DNA from: Cyanobacteria bacterium RU_5_0
GTDB lineage: Bacteria; Cyanobacteriota; Cyanobacteriia; Elainellales; Elainellaceae
DNA: 40,520 bases
Direction of reading: 5' to 3'
NCBI GenBank assembly: GCA_012033255.1
Contig: JAAUSF010000040.1
Location: forward strand, 1-40,520
This document shows, piece by piece, positions 1 to 8,401 of this stretch (positions are counted from its first letter, which is position 1; the number at the start of each line of letters is the position of its first letter). The notes under the pieces were generated by a model that worked only from the letters and a program-made list of their open reading frames with translations, did not search any database and had not been told where the DNA came from. The position numbers and the translations under genes were made by a program.

Positions 1-54
1 AGATGGGAGATGGGGAGATGGGAGATGGGGAGATGGGGAGATGGGGAGATGGGG
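1..54. repeat. G-rich short tandem repeat
   Basis: The first 54 bases are built from degenerate 7-9 base units of the form GGGAGAT(G), repeated about six times. Runs of three or four G recur at short spacing, so the plus strand could form a G-quadruplex. This type of short tandem repeat is common between genes in filamentous cyanobacteria. The window cuts the array, so its full length is unknown. Confidence 0.8.
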
Positions 55-830
55 TAACTTTGCATCATTTATAAACTGGTGTGAGCACCGTTATCCTACG
101 GGGAGTTCATTAATGCTTTATGATTGCAATTTACATTTTTATAGAAAATTAGAAAAGTTTCGACATGATTTGATAACATTGTTAGCAAGAGTAAATCAGT
201 GCTTTAACTCTCCGGGGTGCTGAGCTAGCTGATTTTAATCTCGATCATTTTGCATCGCCGCATTTTCAATCTTTACTGAATCAGGTTTTTTCTTTTCACA
301 ATCGACTCGTCGAATTTGGTTGTTTGTGGTTCGATCGGTGTTTTGAGATTGTTTCAATAGATGACCCAATAAGCTACTTGCATCAACGCTCTTTGACGAG
401 GTGATTTAGTGATACCAATTCTTTTTAAGGTTGCACAGAACAAATGGGGGTCAAGGGGGCGAATGCCCCTTGTGGGGACAGAGTCCCCACGCCCCTCTTT
501 CTAGGCAGGTTCATAGAAAATTGGTATGAGTTGGAACGACAGTTTTTAAACCATTTTGCATGACATTCGATCGATGCAGAATGAATGATGTGAATCTTTT
601 TTGATGCTAAAGACCAAGCATACTACCGGGTTAACTGACAAAACTTGATTGCCCTCTCTCCAAACTCCTCTCCCAGAGCGAGAGAGGGGCTTTGAATCTC
701 GACTCCGGCTTCTGACTCCCCTTCTCTCCATGTGGGAGAAGGGGTGGGGGATGAAGGGGAAAGGATTTGTCAGTCAAGCAGGGATACTACTTGTTGATCT
801 TGTTGTTACAGTTTGGTGGAGCAATATTAA
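55..830. other. Intergenic region with dispersed hairpin repeats
   Basis: I see no convincing gene here. It holds a double hairpin at 453-490: an imperfect stem closing at 453-471, then a perfect 8-bp stem with a three-base loop at 472-490. At about 651-760 there is a second repeat with two CT-rich/GA-rich hairpins (CCTCTCCCAGAGCGAGAGAGG and CCCCTTCTCTCC/GGAGAAGGGG arms). Such hairpins are dispersed between genes in many cyanobacteria. Short blocks near 214-280 resemble 1800-1860 (GGTGCTGA, AGCT.AT, TGCATCGCC), hinting that the upstream DNA was duplicated together with the GTPase genes. Confidence 0.6.
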
Positions 831-1457
831 ATGGAACCTGTGCGTTTAGTCATTACCGGCACTCCAGGGGTTGGCAAAACGACCTTTGTACAAACTGTCA
901 GCGATATTGGAATTATTAACACCGATCGCACAGCTACAGATGCGACAGCAACCATGAAATCTAAAACAACTGTCGTGTTTGATTTTGGTCGAGTTTCATT
1001 TGGTTCCGGTATGGAGCTTCATGTTTATGGCACTCCTGGACAAGATCGCTTCAATTTCATGTGGGATATCCTGATTCGTAGAGCCGATGCGTATATGCTG
1101 CTTGTGGCTGCACATCGCCTCAGTGATATTCCTAAAGCCAATCAAATTCTTGCGTTTATGAATGAACGGGTCAAGATTCCAGTGGTAATTGGCATTACGC
1201 ATCTGGATTGTTTTGACGCTCGATCGCCAGAAGAAATCATGATTAGGTTGGGCTATCGTGATCAGAAGAACTGTCCACCTGTAGTTGCTGTTGATGCAAA
1301 CAGTAAAAGCTCAGTCAATCGGGCGCTTAATGTTCTGTTGCTGGCTCTTTTAGTATCTCGAAACCAACAACCCCCCGAAACTGTGATACCTAATAAGTCT
1401 GTTGCATATGCTGATCCAAAAGCCTCTAGATCAAAAGTTGGAATCACATTTCCATAG
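831..1457 (+). CDS. Ras/MglA-like small GTPase (copy 1)
   Basis: A 208-residue single-domain P-loop GTPase. The G1/Walker A motif GTPGVGKT is at residues 10-17, the G3 region reads YGTPGQDRF near residue 65, the G4 position reads THLD instead of the usual NKxD, and the G5 position reads VDA. The family (Roadblock-paired MglA/Ras-like GTPases of bacteria) acts as a GTP/GDP switch, often for polarity, motility or signalling; the target here is not known. It is a close paralogue of the GTPase at 3452-4069, nearly identical through the catalytic core and diverging only near the C-terminus. The leader with GGTGGAGCAATATT before the ATG is also shared, so the duplication included the ribosome binding region. 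It stands alone, without its own Roadblock neighbour. Confidence 0.85.
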   Translation: MEPVRLVITGTPGVGKTTFVQTVSDIGIINTDRTATDATATMKSKTTVVFDFGRVSFGSGMELHVYGTPGQDRFNFMWDILIRRADAYMLLVAAHRLSDIPKANQILAFMNERVKIPVVIGITHLDCFDARSPEEIMIRLGYRDQKNCPPVVAVDANSKSSVNRALNVLLLALLVSRNQQPPETVIPNKSVAYADPKASRSKVGITFP

Positions 1458-2389
1458 AGCAAAATGGTGAGGTCACAATCATTTAGCAAGTTGAATTTCA
1501 GACATTATTAAGCTGAATCACATTCGAGCTGCACATCATAAATTTCTAGAATTCTTGTAGGATGGGCATCTTGCCCGTCCAATAGTACAAATAATTTATC
1601 TTAATTTTTCTTAAGTATAATTTAGTTCTTAACATAGAATGACATATTCAGTTACATTGCTCAAAAAACTTGAGACTTTTGTTAATGTGTCAAGAGAGTT
1701 CATCATCACTTCACACTTCCTCTGGTTTGCTTCATGGGAACTTTAAAAAACCTTGTATAAGATGATTTTGGCAAGCGTATAAATAGGTTCCTACCTTGCT
1801 GGGTGCTGAATCAGCTAATCTATTTTCAATCTCTTGCATCGCCTCATATTCATTGACACTCTGAGTCAGGGCTTCAATGTTCAATCAATAGTTAGCATCC
1901 GCTTAGCTCTTCAGTTAAAGTTCCGTATGATTTGTGAAATGTTTTAGATCGGGTGGTTTGCCTGTGCAAGTAAGTTCAGTCACAACTCGAATCGATTGTG
2001 ACTGATCGAATCCTCGTGAAATGAGTTCACAAGAATTCAGTCAATCTCTGGTGGTGCTTTCGCGTAGGGTGGCTGAAGCTGTGTCAAAATTTTCACTTTG
2101 TAGGATATTAACTTCAACCAGTAGAGATGGCTTTTCAGGTCAAAAATTTTTAGGAGCTAAAGCAAATCGAAACGTGTTTTGGAATCTGGCTCTAATCCTC
2201 ATTCTCCAGATAAAGACTATACATCTTTATGAGCAGCAAGAGGTTTAAGCCTCTTGTTCTGTAATCAGGATTTTGTGAATTGATATAACTGCCGGATTGC
2301 TTTTGCTCTCCTGAATCTTCACGACTAATGACGACATCGGAAAAACAAGTAGAACTTTCAAGCAATCACGTGAGAACAAGGAGAAAACT
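1458..2389. other. Intergenic region before the globin operon
   Basis: About 930 bases with no well-supported gene. A near-perfect hairpin of the GGGCATCTTGCCC type lies at 1560-1580 (nine-base arms, three-base loop). A short open frame starting at 2021 has no recognisable domain and no clear ribosome binding site. Part of 1800-1860 resembles 214-280 upstream of the first GTPase. The promoter of the globin-Roadblock-GTPase operon should lie in the last few hundred bases, but I cannot assign boxes with confidence. Confidence 0.6.
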
Positions 2390-2959
2390 GTGGCTCTTGA
2401 CCCTCAGACATTCCTGCAAACACTAGAGGAACGAATCGGTTTTACCAACAAGGATAAGCACCTCTTAAACCTTTATGCTGACTGGGGAAAGCAGATTGCC
2501 CCAGAAATGTCTGATCACTTCTACAGCTACTTAAATCGTGATTCTGAAATGAGCGCGATTTTGAACGCGAAAGAAGGACGTTTACATCGTCTAAAAGACA
2601 CCTTTATCCAATGGTTTTACGAGATGTTTACTGGCATCGACAACTGGGGTGTGAGTTATGCCGAACGGCGTTGGCGCATTGGGTTAGTCCATGTACAGAT
2701 CGGAATTGCTCCACAGCATGTTGTTCCAGCGATGGCAACAGTTATATATCACGTGGGGAAGAAACTACGCACGGATGGTAAAGATCTAGAACTTTATGAT
2801 GCTTTGAGCCAAATTTGCATGATTGATTTGGCATTCATCGAACAAGCCTATGTGGAGGTCAGTTCGGCGGCTGTGCTGAAAGAGACGGGATGGACAGAAG
2901 GATTGTTCAGACGCTTGATCGCCACTGGCGCGAATTCTATCCAGGGTGTTAATCGTTGA
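2390..2959 (+). CDS. Protoglobin-domain heme sensor protein
   Basis: A 189-residue protein that is almost entirely a protoglobin (globin-sensor) domain. The segment RRWRIGLVHVQIGIAPQHV at residues 93-111 matches the family signature, and His101 is the expected proximal heme ligand. Protoglobins bind heme and O2, CO or NO; most bacterial relatives are the sensor part of larger signalling proteins, but here no output domain follows, only a tail of about 30 residues. The GTG start is chosen because AAGGAG lies just upstream. The gene is followed after 51 bases by a Roadblock protein and then by a small GTPase on the same strand, so the globin probably feeds a gas or redox signal into the GTPase switch (inference). 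Confidence 0.88.
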   Translation: MALDPQTFLQTLEERIGFTNKDKHLLNLYADWGKQIAPEMSDHFYSYLNRDSEMSAILNAKEGRLHRLKDTFIQWFYEMFTGIDNWGVSYAERRWRIGLVHVQIGIAPQHVVPAMATVIYHVGKKLRTDGKDLELYDALSQICMIDLAFIEQAYVEVSSAAVLKETGWTEGLFRRLIATGANSIQGVNR

Positions 2960-3010
2960 AAACTTAACCAAAAATTGTAACTTTTGTTGTTTCAAAGTAG
3001 GAACAGAACA

Positions 3011-3382
3011 ATGGCGATCAGTACTGAAAAACTGGGATATGTGTTGCAGAATTTTGTATCAACTACGTCAGATGTTCAGGGGGCAGCCGTCGTGACACCC
3101 GATGGGCTACCATTGGCGGTTAACATTCCAAACACGATGGATGAAGAGCGAGTATCTGCTATGTCAGCAGCGATGTTGTCATTGGGCGAACGCATTGGTA
3201 TGGAGTTGGCGAGAGGCGCGATCGATCGCATCTCCGTTGAGGGTGATGCAGGCTTCAGTATCTTGACCAGTTGCGGTAATGATGCAGTATTTTTGGTGTT
3301 AGCCAGCAAGAACGCGAAACAGGGCATTCTCATGTTGGAAATCAAGCGAACGGTATCCGATCTGAGATATATTCTCGGCTAA
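3011..3382 (+). CDS. Roadblock/LC7 domain protein (MglB-like)
   Basis: A 123-residue protein consisting of one Roadblock/LC7 domain: an N-terminal helix, then VQGAAVVTPDGLPLAV, the middle helix with MSAAMLSLGERIGMEL, and the C-terminal strands ending in LRYILG. Bacterial Roadblock proteins dimerise and act as GAPs or co-GEFs for MglA-type GTPases. I chose the ATG at 3011, preceded by GTAGGAAC, over an in-frame TTG at 2984 that would add nine non-conserved residues. It sits between the protoglobin gene and GTPase 2 with gaps of 51 and 69 bases, consistent with one transcript and a direct functional link. Confidence 0.9.
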   Translation: MAISTEKLGYVLQNFVSTTSDVQGAAVVTPDGLPLAVNIPNTMDEERVSAMSAAMLSLGERIGMELARGAIDRISVEGDAGFSILTSCGNDAVFLVLASKNAKQGILMLEIKRTVSDLRYILG

Positions 3383-3451
3383 TTCAACATGCACTACGAA
3401 TTCTCGCAACAAGGCTCTCATTCTTCCATTAAGCTGGTGGAGCAATATTGA

Positions 3452-4069
3452 ATGGAACTCATGCGCTTAGTCATCACCGGAACTCCAGGGGCTGGCAAAA
3501 CGACCTTCGTGCAAACCGTCAGCGATATCGGGATTGTTAACACAGACCGCACGGCAACTGATGCAACCGCGTCGCTTAAACCCAAAACCACGGTCGCTTT
3601 TGATTTTGGACGAGTTTCTCTGGGTGCCAGCATGGAGCTTCATGTATATGGCACTCCTGGACAAGCTCGTTTCAATTTCATGTGGGATATTCTGATTCGT
3701 AGAGCCGATGCGTATATGCTGCTCGTGGCCGCACATCGACCCAGTGATGTTTCCAAAGCCAATCAAATTCTCGCGTTTATGAACGAACGGGTACACATTC
3801 CGGTGGTGATTGGCATTACACATTTGGATTGTTTTGGTGCTCGATCGCCAGAAGAAATCATGAATGGGTTGGGCTATTTTGATGCTAGAAATCGTCCACC
3901 GATGGTGATGGTTGATGCAAATAGCACAAATTCAGTAAACCGAGCGCTGAATGTTTTACTGCTTGTTCTTTTGATGTCGCGCAACAAGAAACATCCAGAA
4001 ACCTTAATACCCAACACTTCTTTCTCGCCGACTCTGTCGAAACCAAAAGTGGAACTCACCCTGACCTAA
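3452..4069 (+). CDS. Ras/MglA-like small GTPase (copy 2)
   Basis: A 205-residue GTPase closely related to the one at 831-1457. G1 is GTPGAGKT (residues 10-17), the G3 region is YGTPGQARF, the G4 position is THLD and the G5 position is VDAN. It is the last gene of the protoglobin-Roadblock-GTPase set and is followed after about 30 bases by a strong terminator. GGAG lies nine bases before the ATG. The likely arrangement is GTPase plus cognate Roadblock regulator, with the globin as the input. The two copies differ mainly in the last 40 residues, suggesting different partners or simple drift. Confidence 0.88.
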   Translation: MELMRLVITGTPGAGKTTFVQTVSDIGIVNTDRTATDATASLKPKTTVAFDFGRVSLGASMELHVYGTPGQARFNFMWDILIRRADAYMLLVAAHRPSDVSKANQILAFMNERVHIPVVIGITHLDCFGARSPEEIMNGLGYFDARNRPPMVMVDANSTNSVNRALNVLLLVLLMSRNKKHPETLIPNTSFSPTLSKPKVELTLT

Positions 4070-4100
4070 TTAGCATTTTCAGGAATTATTTAAGGAATAG

Positions 4101-4148
4101 CAGGCGACAAAAGGTTAGAACTTTACTAACCTTTTGTCGCCTGTTTTT
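4101..4148 (+). terminator. Rho-independent terminator of the globin operon
   Basis: A perfect 18-bp stem (4101-4118 paired with 4126-4143), a seven-base loop and a run of five T at 4144-4148. It lies about 30 bases after the GTPase 2 stop codon and ends the operon on the plus strand. Confidence 0.92.
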
Positions 4149-4472
4149 GTGTGTCGATTAGAAATCAAGTACAAAATTCTCCTGCATTACAAAATTGCCA
4201 ATGGATGGTAGTAGAGTTCTACTCCAGATAGGCTTTCGATATTGAAATACGATATAGTCTTAGCGTTAGTGTTGTTATGTAGGTGAACTTAATTAATTGT
4301 GGGGTAGATGTCTTCACCTGTCCGGATGAGCATCTTGCCCATCCCGCAAGAGGATGTAATTAACTCTGTCTAAAGACTTTAGGTTGGCTACGTCAAATCG
4401 TAGATGGCTGGGATGCCCTTCAATCCATAGTCCAGAGAACTGAGTATCCCTCACCGATTCAGGAGTAGAGCC
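4149..4472. other. Intergenic region before the CHR transporter
   Basis: No gene seen. It carries a hairpin of the GCATCTTGCCC family at 4324-4344 (one mismatch in a nine-base stem), matching the element at 1560-1580. AGGAGT at 4461-4466 serves as ribosome binding site for the next gene. Confidence 0.55.
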
Positions 4473-5729
4473 GTGTCCCAAGAGGCTGAACAGAGGCAGT
4501 CCGAGAATCCATCTCCATCAGAATCCGTGCCCTATGCTCAACTTAATCCACAACAGCAACGGCAACGGCTGACTGAACTGGCAAAAGTATTTGCGCGATT
4601 AGGCACGATCGCCTTTGGGGGGCCGGCGGCTCATATCGCCATGATGGATGACGAGATTGTTAACCGACGCCAATGGATGAGTCAAGAAAAGCTGCTGGAT
4701 TTGCTTGGTGTCACCAATTTGATTCCTGGTCCTAATTCTACTGAATTAGCGATTCACATCGGCTATGAACGAGGTGGATGGCGTGGATTGGTAGTTGCAG
4801 GTGGATGTTTTATTTTGCCTGCAATGCTAATTGTTTGGGCATTAGCCGCAATTTATAGCCGTTACCAAACCGTTCCCCACGTCGAATGGTTACTGTATGG
4901 CATCAAGCCTGTGATTATCGCGATCGTGCTAAAAGCCTTGTGGCAATTGGGTCAAAAGGCAGCAAAGGATATTCCGACGATAATAGCCGGGATTGCAACC
5001 GTCGCGGCTTATTTTGCAGGTGTGAATGAAATCTTGCTGCTGCTGTTAATCGGTGGCATTGTCATGATCGTGAAGAACTGGACGCGGCGAGGTGGAGCGC
5101 GATCGGCAGCATTCCTGCTCCCCTTCTCCGGAGTTTTTGCTCAAGCCGGTAGCACGGCAGCAACGGCGGCATCTATCAGTTGGGTAAACGTCTTCCTATT
5201 TTTCTTGAAGATTGGTTGCGTCCTGTATGGCAGCGGATATGTGTTGCTGGCATTTTTACAACGCGATTTAGTCGAACGCAACCAATGGCTCACGTCTCAG
5301 CAGTTGTTGGATGCTGTGGCAATTGGTCAATTTACCCCCGGACCTGTCTTCACGACTGCCACCTTCATTGGATATCTACTCGCGGGTAATGCAGGTGCGA
5401 TCGCAGGCACGGTTGGTATCTTCCTTCCAGCATTTGTTTTCGTATGGATTGTGAATCCGTGGGTGCCGAAATTGCGCCAGTCATCGTGGGCAAGTGGATT
5501 CCTGGATGGCGTCAATGCAGCCTCTCTCGGACTGATGGCAGGAGTCACTTACACATTAGGACGCACCGCTTTGATGGATGGCTTGACCCTAATTTTGGCA
5601 GTCTTGAGCACGATCGCCGTTTTTCGCTTCAAAATCAACTCCGCTTGGTTAGTCCTGGCTGGAGGAATAATTGGACTAGTCGCACACCTCCTTGGCTTCA
5701 TCAATGTGAGCTTGCCGCCACTCACGTGA
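4473..5729 (+). CDS. chrA: Chromate transporter family protein (ChrA-type, two CHR domains)
   Basis: A 418-residue membrane protein with two tandem CHR halves, about residues 35-195 and 230-400. Each half carries the family motifs: FGGPAAHIAMMDDEIV and LIPGPNSTELAIHIGY in the first, YGSGYVLLAF and FTPGPVFTTATFIGY in the second. The long-chain CHR family exports chromate using the membrane potential; some members may handle sulfate or other anions, so the substrate is inferred. The GTG start is supported by AGGAGT seven bases upstream. The gene ends at the edge of an IS605-type element, so the last few residues may have been altered by the insertion, although both domains look complete. Confidence 0.88.
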   Translation: MSQEAEQRQSENPSPSESVPYAQLNPQQQRQRLTELAKVFARLGTIAFGGPAAHIAMMDDEIVNRRQWMSQEKLLDLLGVTNLIPGPNSTELAIHIGYERGGWRGLVVAGGCFILPAMLIVWALAAIYSRYQTVPHVEWLLYGIKPVIIAIVLKALWQLGQKAAKDIPTIIAGIATVAAYFAGVNEILLLLLIGGIVMIVKNWTRRGGARSAAFLLPFSGVFAQAGSTAATAASISWVNVFLFFLKIGCVLYGSGYVLLAFLQRDLVERNQWLTSQQLLDAVAIGQFTPGPVFTTATFIGYLLAGNAGAIAGTVGIFLPAFVFVWIVNPWVPKLRQSSWASGFLDGVNAASLGLMAGVTYTLGRTALMDGLTLILAVLSTIAVFRFKINSAWLVLAGGIIGLVAHLLGFINVSLPPLT

Positions 5730-5735
5730 CATACT

Positions 5736-5900
5736 CCCGACGAGGCATGCTACGCATACAGCGTGGGCTTCTCAGTGACCCCTGGTATCCCATCGGGCGT
5801 GTCCTGAGCTTTAAGAACGGGATGACCCACCGCTCTATATTTGATATTGATTGCTGCATTGTGATCTCGGTCTAGTTCCAGCCCACAATGGAGGCAAGAG
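5736..5900 (-). ncRNA. Probable omega (reRNA) guide RNA region of TnpB
   Basis: In IS200/IS605 elements the TnpB guide RNA overlaps the 3' end of tnpB and runs through the element's right end, with the guide read from flanking DNA. By that rule the scaffold would lie here and the guide would be read on the minus strand from the 3' end of the CHR transporter gene, below about 5735. This is placement by family knowledge; no transcript evidence is visible. Confidence 0.4.
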
Positions 5901-6970
5901 TGCCATCTATCCTGGACTTCTTTTGGAACCTTTTGACCACAACCAGAACAATTCTGAGTTGTACCGTTTGGATTCACGGCAATTGTCATCAATCCAGCAT
6001 TTGCAGCTTTGACTGAGAGAATTTGCAGGAATTGTCCCCATCCGGCATCATGGGTAGACTTTGCCATTCTTGATTTGGCAATACCCTGGATATTGAGCGC
6101 TTCATGCCCAATATTCTTTCCTTGGTTGAACAGCTTTTTAGCTGTCTTGTAGTGAAAGTCTTTGCGCTGATTGGCAACTTTTTGATGTGCCTTAGCAACT
6201 CGCTTGACTGCTTTTTTACGACGCTTTGAACCCTTCTTTTTGCGAGATAGTGAGCGCTGCAACCGTCCTAGCTTCTTTTGAGCTTTGCGGTAGTGCTGAG
6301 GGATAGGGGTCTCTTCCCCTTCATCTGTCACCAGAAAAGACTTCAGTCCCATATCAATCCCAATGGTGTTATCTAGGGTTGGCAATTCGGGGCTGATTTC
6401 TGGGACAGAAGGATCTTCAAGACTTAGAGTGACATACCACCCGTCAGCCTTTTTGGTGATTGTTGCAGTTTTAATCTTGAACCCATTGGGGATAGGGCGA
6501 TGCAAGATTAGCTTTACCCCGCCTATTTTGGGAAGCTTGATGAACTTGTCATCAATGCAATCCTGTTTCATTTGAGGAAAAGTAAAAGACCTGTACCTTC
6601 CCTGTCCTTTAAAGCGAGGCTTGCCGCTACGCTTACCCTTGCTATCCCCCTTAAACCAACGGTCAAATGTTCGCTTGACCCGCTCTATGCAATCTTGAAG
6701 CACTTGAGAGTGAATCTCTCCATACTCCGGGAAAAGTAGCTTAGAGTTGACCAAATCTCGCTTCTGAGAGTAGAAGTCGGGATTGGGCTTCAACCCTGGT
6801 AGATAGCAGATCAAAGGGCAAGCATTGATATCACAACGGTTTTGTTCCCACCAGTTAAACCGCTCACCCAAACGATAGTTGTACTGACGACGCAACAATT
6901 CCAGCCAGTTATCCATGAAGGCTTCCTGGACAGGTGTTGGGCGTAATCGGTACTGGTAAGCGGTTCTCAT
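5750..6970 (-). CDS. tnpB: TnpB, RNA-guided nuclease of IS605-type element
   Basis: A 406-residue OrfB/TnpB protein of normal length. It has an N-terminal helix-turn-helix (TAYQYRLRPTPVQ), a RuvC-like fold with Asp206 in GIDMG, Glu290 in IGHEALNI, Asp369 in DRDHNAA, and a zinc ribbon with Cys341, Cys344, Cys359 and Cys362. All catalytic positions are present, so it should be active as an omega-RNA-guided DNA nuclease, a relative of Cas12. I chose the ATG at 6970 because upstream in-frame codons (to 7114) overlap the divergent tnpA and do not match the family. Its partner TnpA is frameshifted, so TnpB could now act mainly to retain the element. Confidence 0.93.
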   Translation of the reverse strand: MRTAYQYRLRPTPVQEAFMDNWLELLRRQYNYRLGERFNWWEQNRCDINACPLICYLPGLKPNPDFYSQKRDLVNSKLLFPEYGEIHSQVLQDCIERVKRTFDRWFKGDSKGKRSGKPRFKGQGRYRSFTFPQMKQDCIDDKFIKLPKIGGVKLILHRPIPNGFKIKTATITKKADGWYVTLSLEDPSVPEISPELPTLDNTIGIDMGLKSFLVTDEGEETPIPQHYRKAQKKLGRLQRSLSRKKKGSKRRKKAVKRVAKAHQKVANQRKDFHYKTAKKLFNQGKNIGHEALNIQGIAKSRMAKSTHDAGWGQFLQILSVKAANAGLMTIAVNPNGTTQNCSGCGQKVPKEVQDRWHSCLHCGLELDRDHNAAINIKYRAVGHPVLKAQDTPDGIPGVTEKPTLYA

Positions 6971-7048
6971 GGCAACTAGGAACGTATTTGTCTTATCAGC
7001 GTCATTAATATAGACTACACTGATTATAGCAGAGTTCCTGAAACGATT

Positions 7049-7458
7049 GTGAAGAATGATTTTGTTTCTAGCGGTAGAGCGATATCTGACCTGAAAGCTC
7101 ATTTGGTGTAACAACCAAGTATCGCCGCAAGGCTTTTACTGGAGAGCTGTTGAGCAGACTGGAAGAGATTATTTTTGACCTTTGCCAAAAGTGGGATTGT
7201 AAACTGATTGAAGTAAATGGTGAGGAGGATCATATCCACCTCTTGTTCCAGTACTACCCTCAGATGGAGCTACCCAAGTTTGTTAACAATATAAAATCCG
7301 TGACCAGTCGCAGGATTAGAAGCGAGTTTGCGGAGCACGTCAACAGTATTTACTGGAAAGATGTCCTTTGGAATGAGTCTTACTTTATTGCTTCCTGTGG
7401 CGGTGTTACAGTAACGGTTTTGCGGCAATACATTGAACAGCAAAACACTCCAGAGTAG
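7049..7458 (+). pseudogene. tnpA: TnpA, Y1 (HUH) transposase with a frameshift
   Basis: From a GTG at 7049 the frame encodes the typical TnpA start (VSSGRAISDLKAHLV) and then hits TAA at 7109. Moving by one base, the sequence resumes with TTKYRRKAFTGELLSRLEE and runs to 7458. The joined product of about 137 residues is full length, with the HUH motif in DHIHLLF and the catalytic Tyr in VLRQYIEQQ. One base therefore appears to be missing near 7102-7109. There is no slippery heptamer that would suggest programmed frameshifting. The element is probably unable to transpose by itself. Confidence 0.82.
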
Positions 7459-7553
7459 CAGCACAGATAATGTGTTCGTCGAGAGCGCTGTTGCCTTCCC
7501 TCGCTTCGCATTGGTCAGGCAACGCACCTCGACTCACGCGCCTCTCATCCCGA

Positions 7554-7577
7554 CGCTCTACCCGATAGGGTAGAGCG
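7554..7577. repeat. Subterminal hairpin of the IS605-type element
   Basis: A perfect 10-bp stem with loop GATA (CGCTCTACCC paired with GGGTAGAGCG). Subterminal hairpins are recognised as single strands by TnpA in this family. It marks the tnpA-side end of the insertion. Confidence 0.75.
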
Positions 7578-7627
7578 CGGGGCTTCCCGTCTAATGGCTA
7601 AATCTTGGATAAGGCTTTTGTCGATCC

Positions 7628-8401
7628 CTAGAATGGGGGAGCGGCAAATCGTAAGACTCTCTCCAATAACCAAGGAGCGATGCGGTTCCCCCACACCGCG
7701 AGATGACTCTGCCATCCCACCAGGATTTCTGGAGATTCTTGGTATAATCCGGCAATGAGTGCCTGAGCGACTTTCTGAGGTGTAGTGGGCATAGCCCAGC
7801 GAAACCATTCCAAGTTTCGTGTCATATCGGTATCAGTCAGGGATGGAAGCAAAGCAATGACACGAATATTGTGGGCAGCGAGTTCACTTCGTAACGCTTG
7901 GGTAAATCCTAAAATCGCAAACTTAGTTGCTGAATAGGTTGACATCGTTGGCGCGGCGACCTTACCCATCAGGCTAGAAACATTCACGATCGTTCCCTGC
8001 TTCTGAGCCACCATGCGCCGAGCAATCAGACGAGTCATGATGTACATCCCCAGTAAATTAATGGCGATCTCTTCCTGCACATTCGATAGCTTGGATTGCA
8101 AAAAGGGAACCTGGTGGGCAATTCCTGCACAGTTGACAAGTAGATGGATAGGTCCGTAATCCCGCCAGGCTTGTGCGATCGCAATATTCACTTCTACTGG
8201 CTGAGATAGGTCTAAGACCAGGATCACAACTTCTACACCCAAGCCTTCAATTTCGGTAGCGACTGCCGCTAGCCGTTGGCGATCCCGTGCTAGTAGGAGT
8301 AGGCGTTTCACTCCATGTTGGGCTAGCTCTAACGCGATCGCACACCCGATACCGCGAGACGCTCCAGTTACGAGCGCCGTCTTTCCTTGAATATTCACCA
8401 C
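7628..8401 (-). CDS. SDR-family NAD(P)-dependent oxidoreductase
   Basis: A 257-residue classical short-chain dehydrogenase/reductase. The Rossmann motif TGASRGIG is at residues 13-20, NCAG lies near residue 91, the catalytic Ser is in NVSSLMG and the YxxxK pair is in YSATK. The substrate cannot be told from sequence. Translation begins with a GTG-GTG pair at 8401/8398, with AGGAG six bases upstream. The gene is convergent with the IS605-type element. The last 40 residues, rich in Trp and Leu, may associate with membrane. Confidence 0.9.
   Translation of the reverse strand: MVNIQGKTALVTGASRGIGCAIALELAQHGVKRLLLLARDRQRLAAVATEIEGLGVEVVILVLDLSQPVEVNIAIAQAWRDYGPIHLLVNCAGIAHQVPFLQSKLSNVQEEIAINLLGMYIMTRLIARRMVAQKQGTIVNVSSLMGKVAAPTMSTYSATKFAILGFTQALRSELAAHNIRVIALLPSLTDTDMTRNLEWFRWAMPTTPQKVAQALIAGLYQESPEILVGWQSHLAVWGNRIAPWLLERVLRFAAPPF

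Larger units (their letters stand above)
5736..7592. mobile_element. IS605-type (IS200/IS605 family) insertion sequence
   Basis: Divergent tnpA (plus, broken) and tnpB (minus, intact) with 78 bases between them, the IS605-like layout. The tnpA-side end has a perfect subterminal hairpin at 7554-7577 (10-bp stem, GATA loop) followed by GCGGGGCTTCCCGTC. The tnpB-side end holds GTGGGCTTCTCAGTGACC and small hairpins near 5745-5780. Elements of this family move as single strands, leave no target duplication and insert next to a short target motif. The exact ends are estimates. It lies just after the CHR transporter gene. Confidence 0.8.

Noticed and set aside
41..223. 60-residue open frame at the window start
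   Set aside because: Begins in the tandem repeat, no domain, no conserved features.
2021..2248. 75-residue open frame before the globin operon
   Set aside because: No domain, no ribosome binding site and atypical composition; likely chance.
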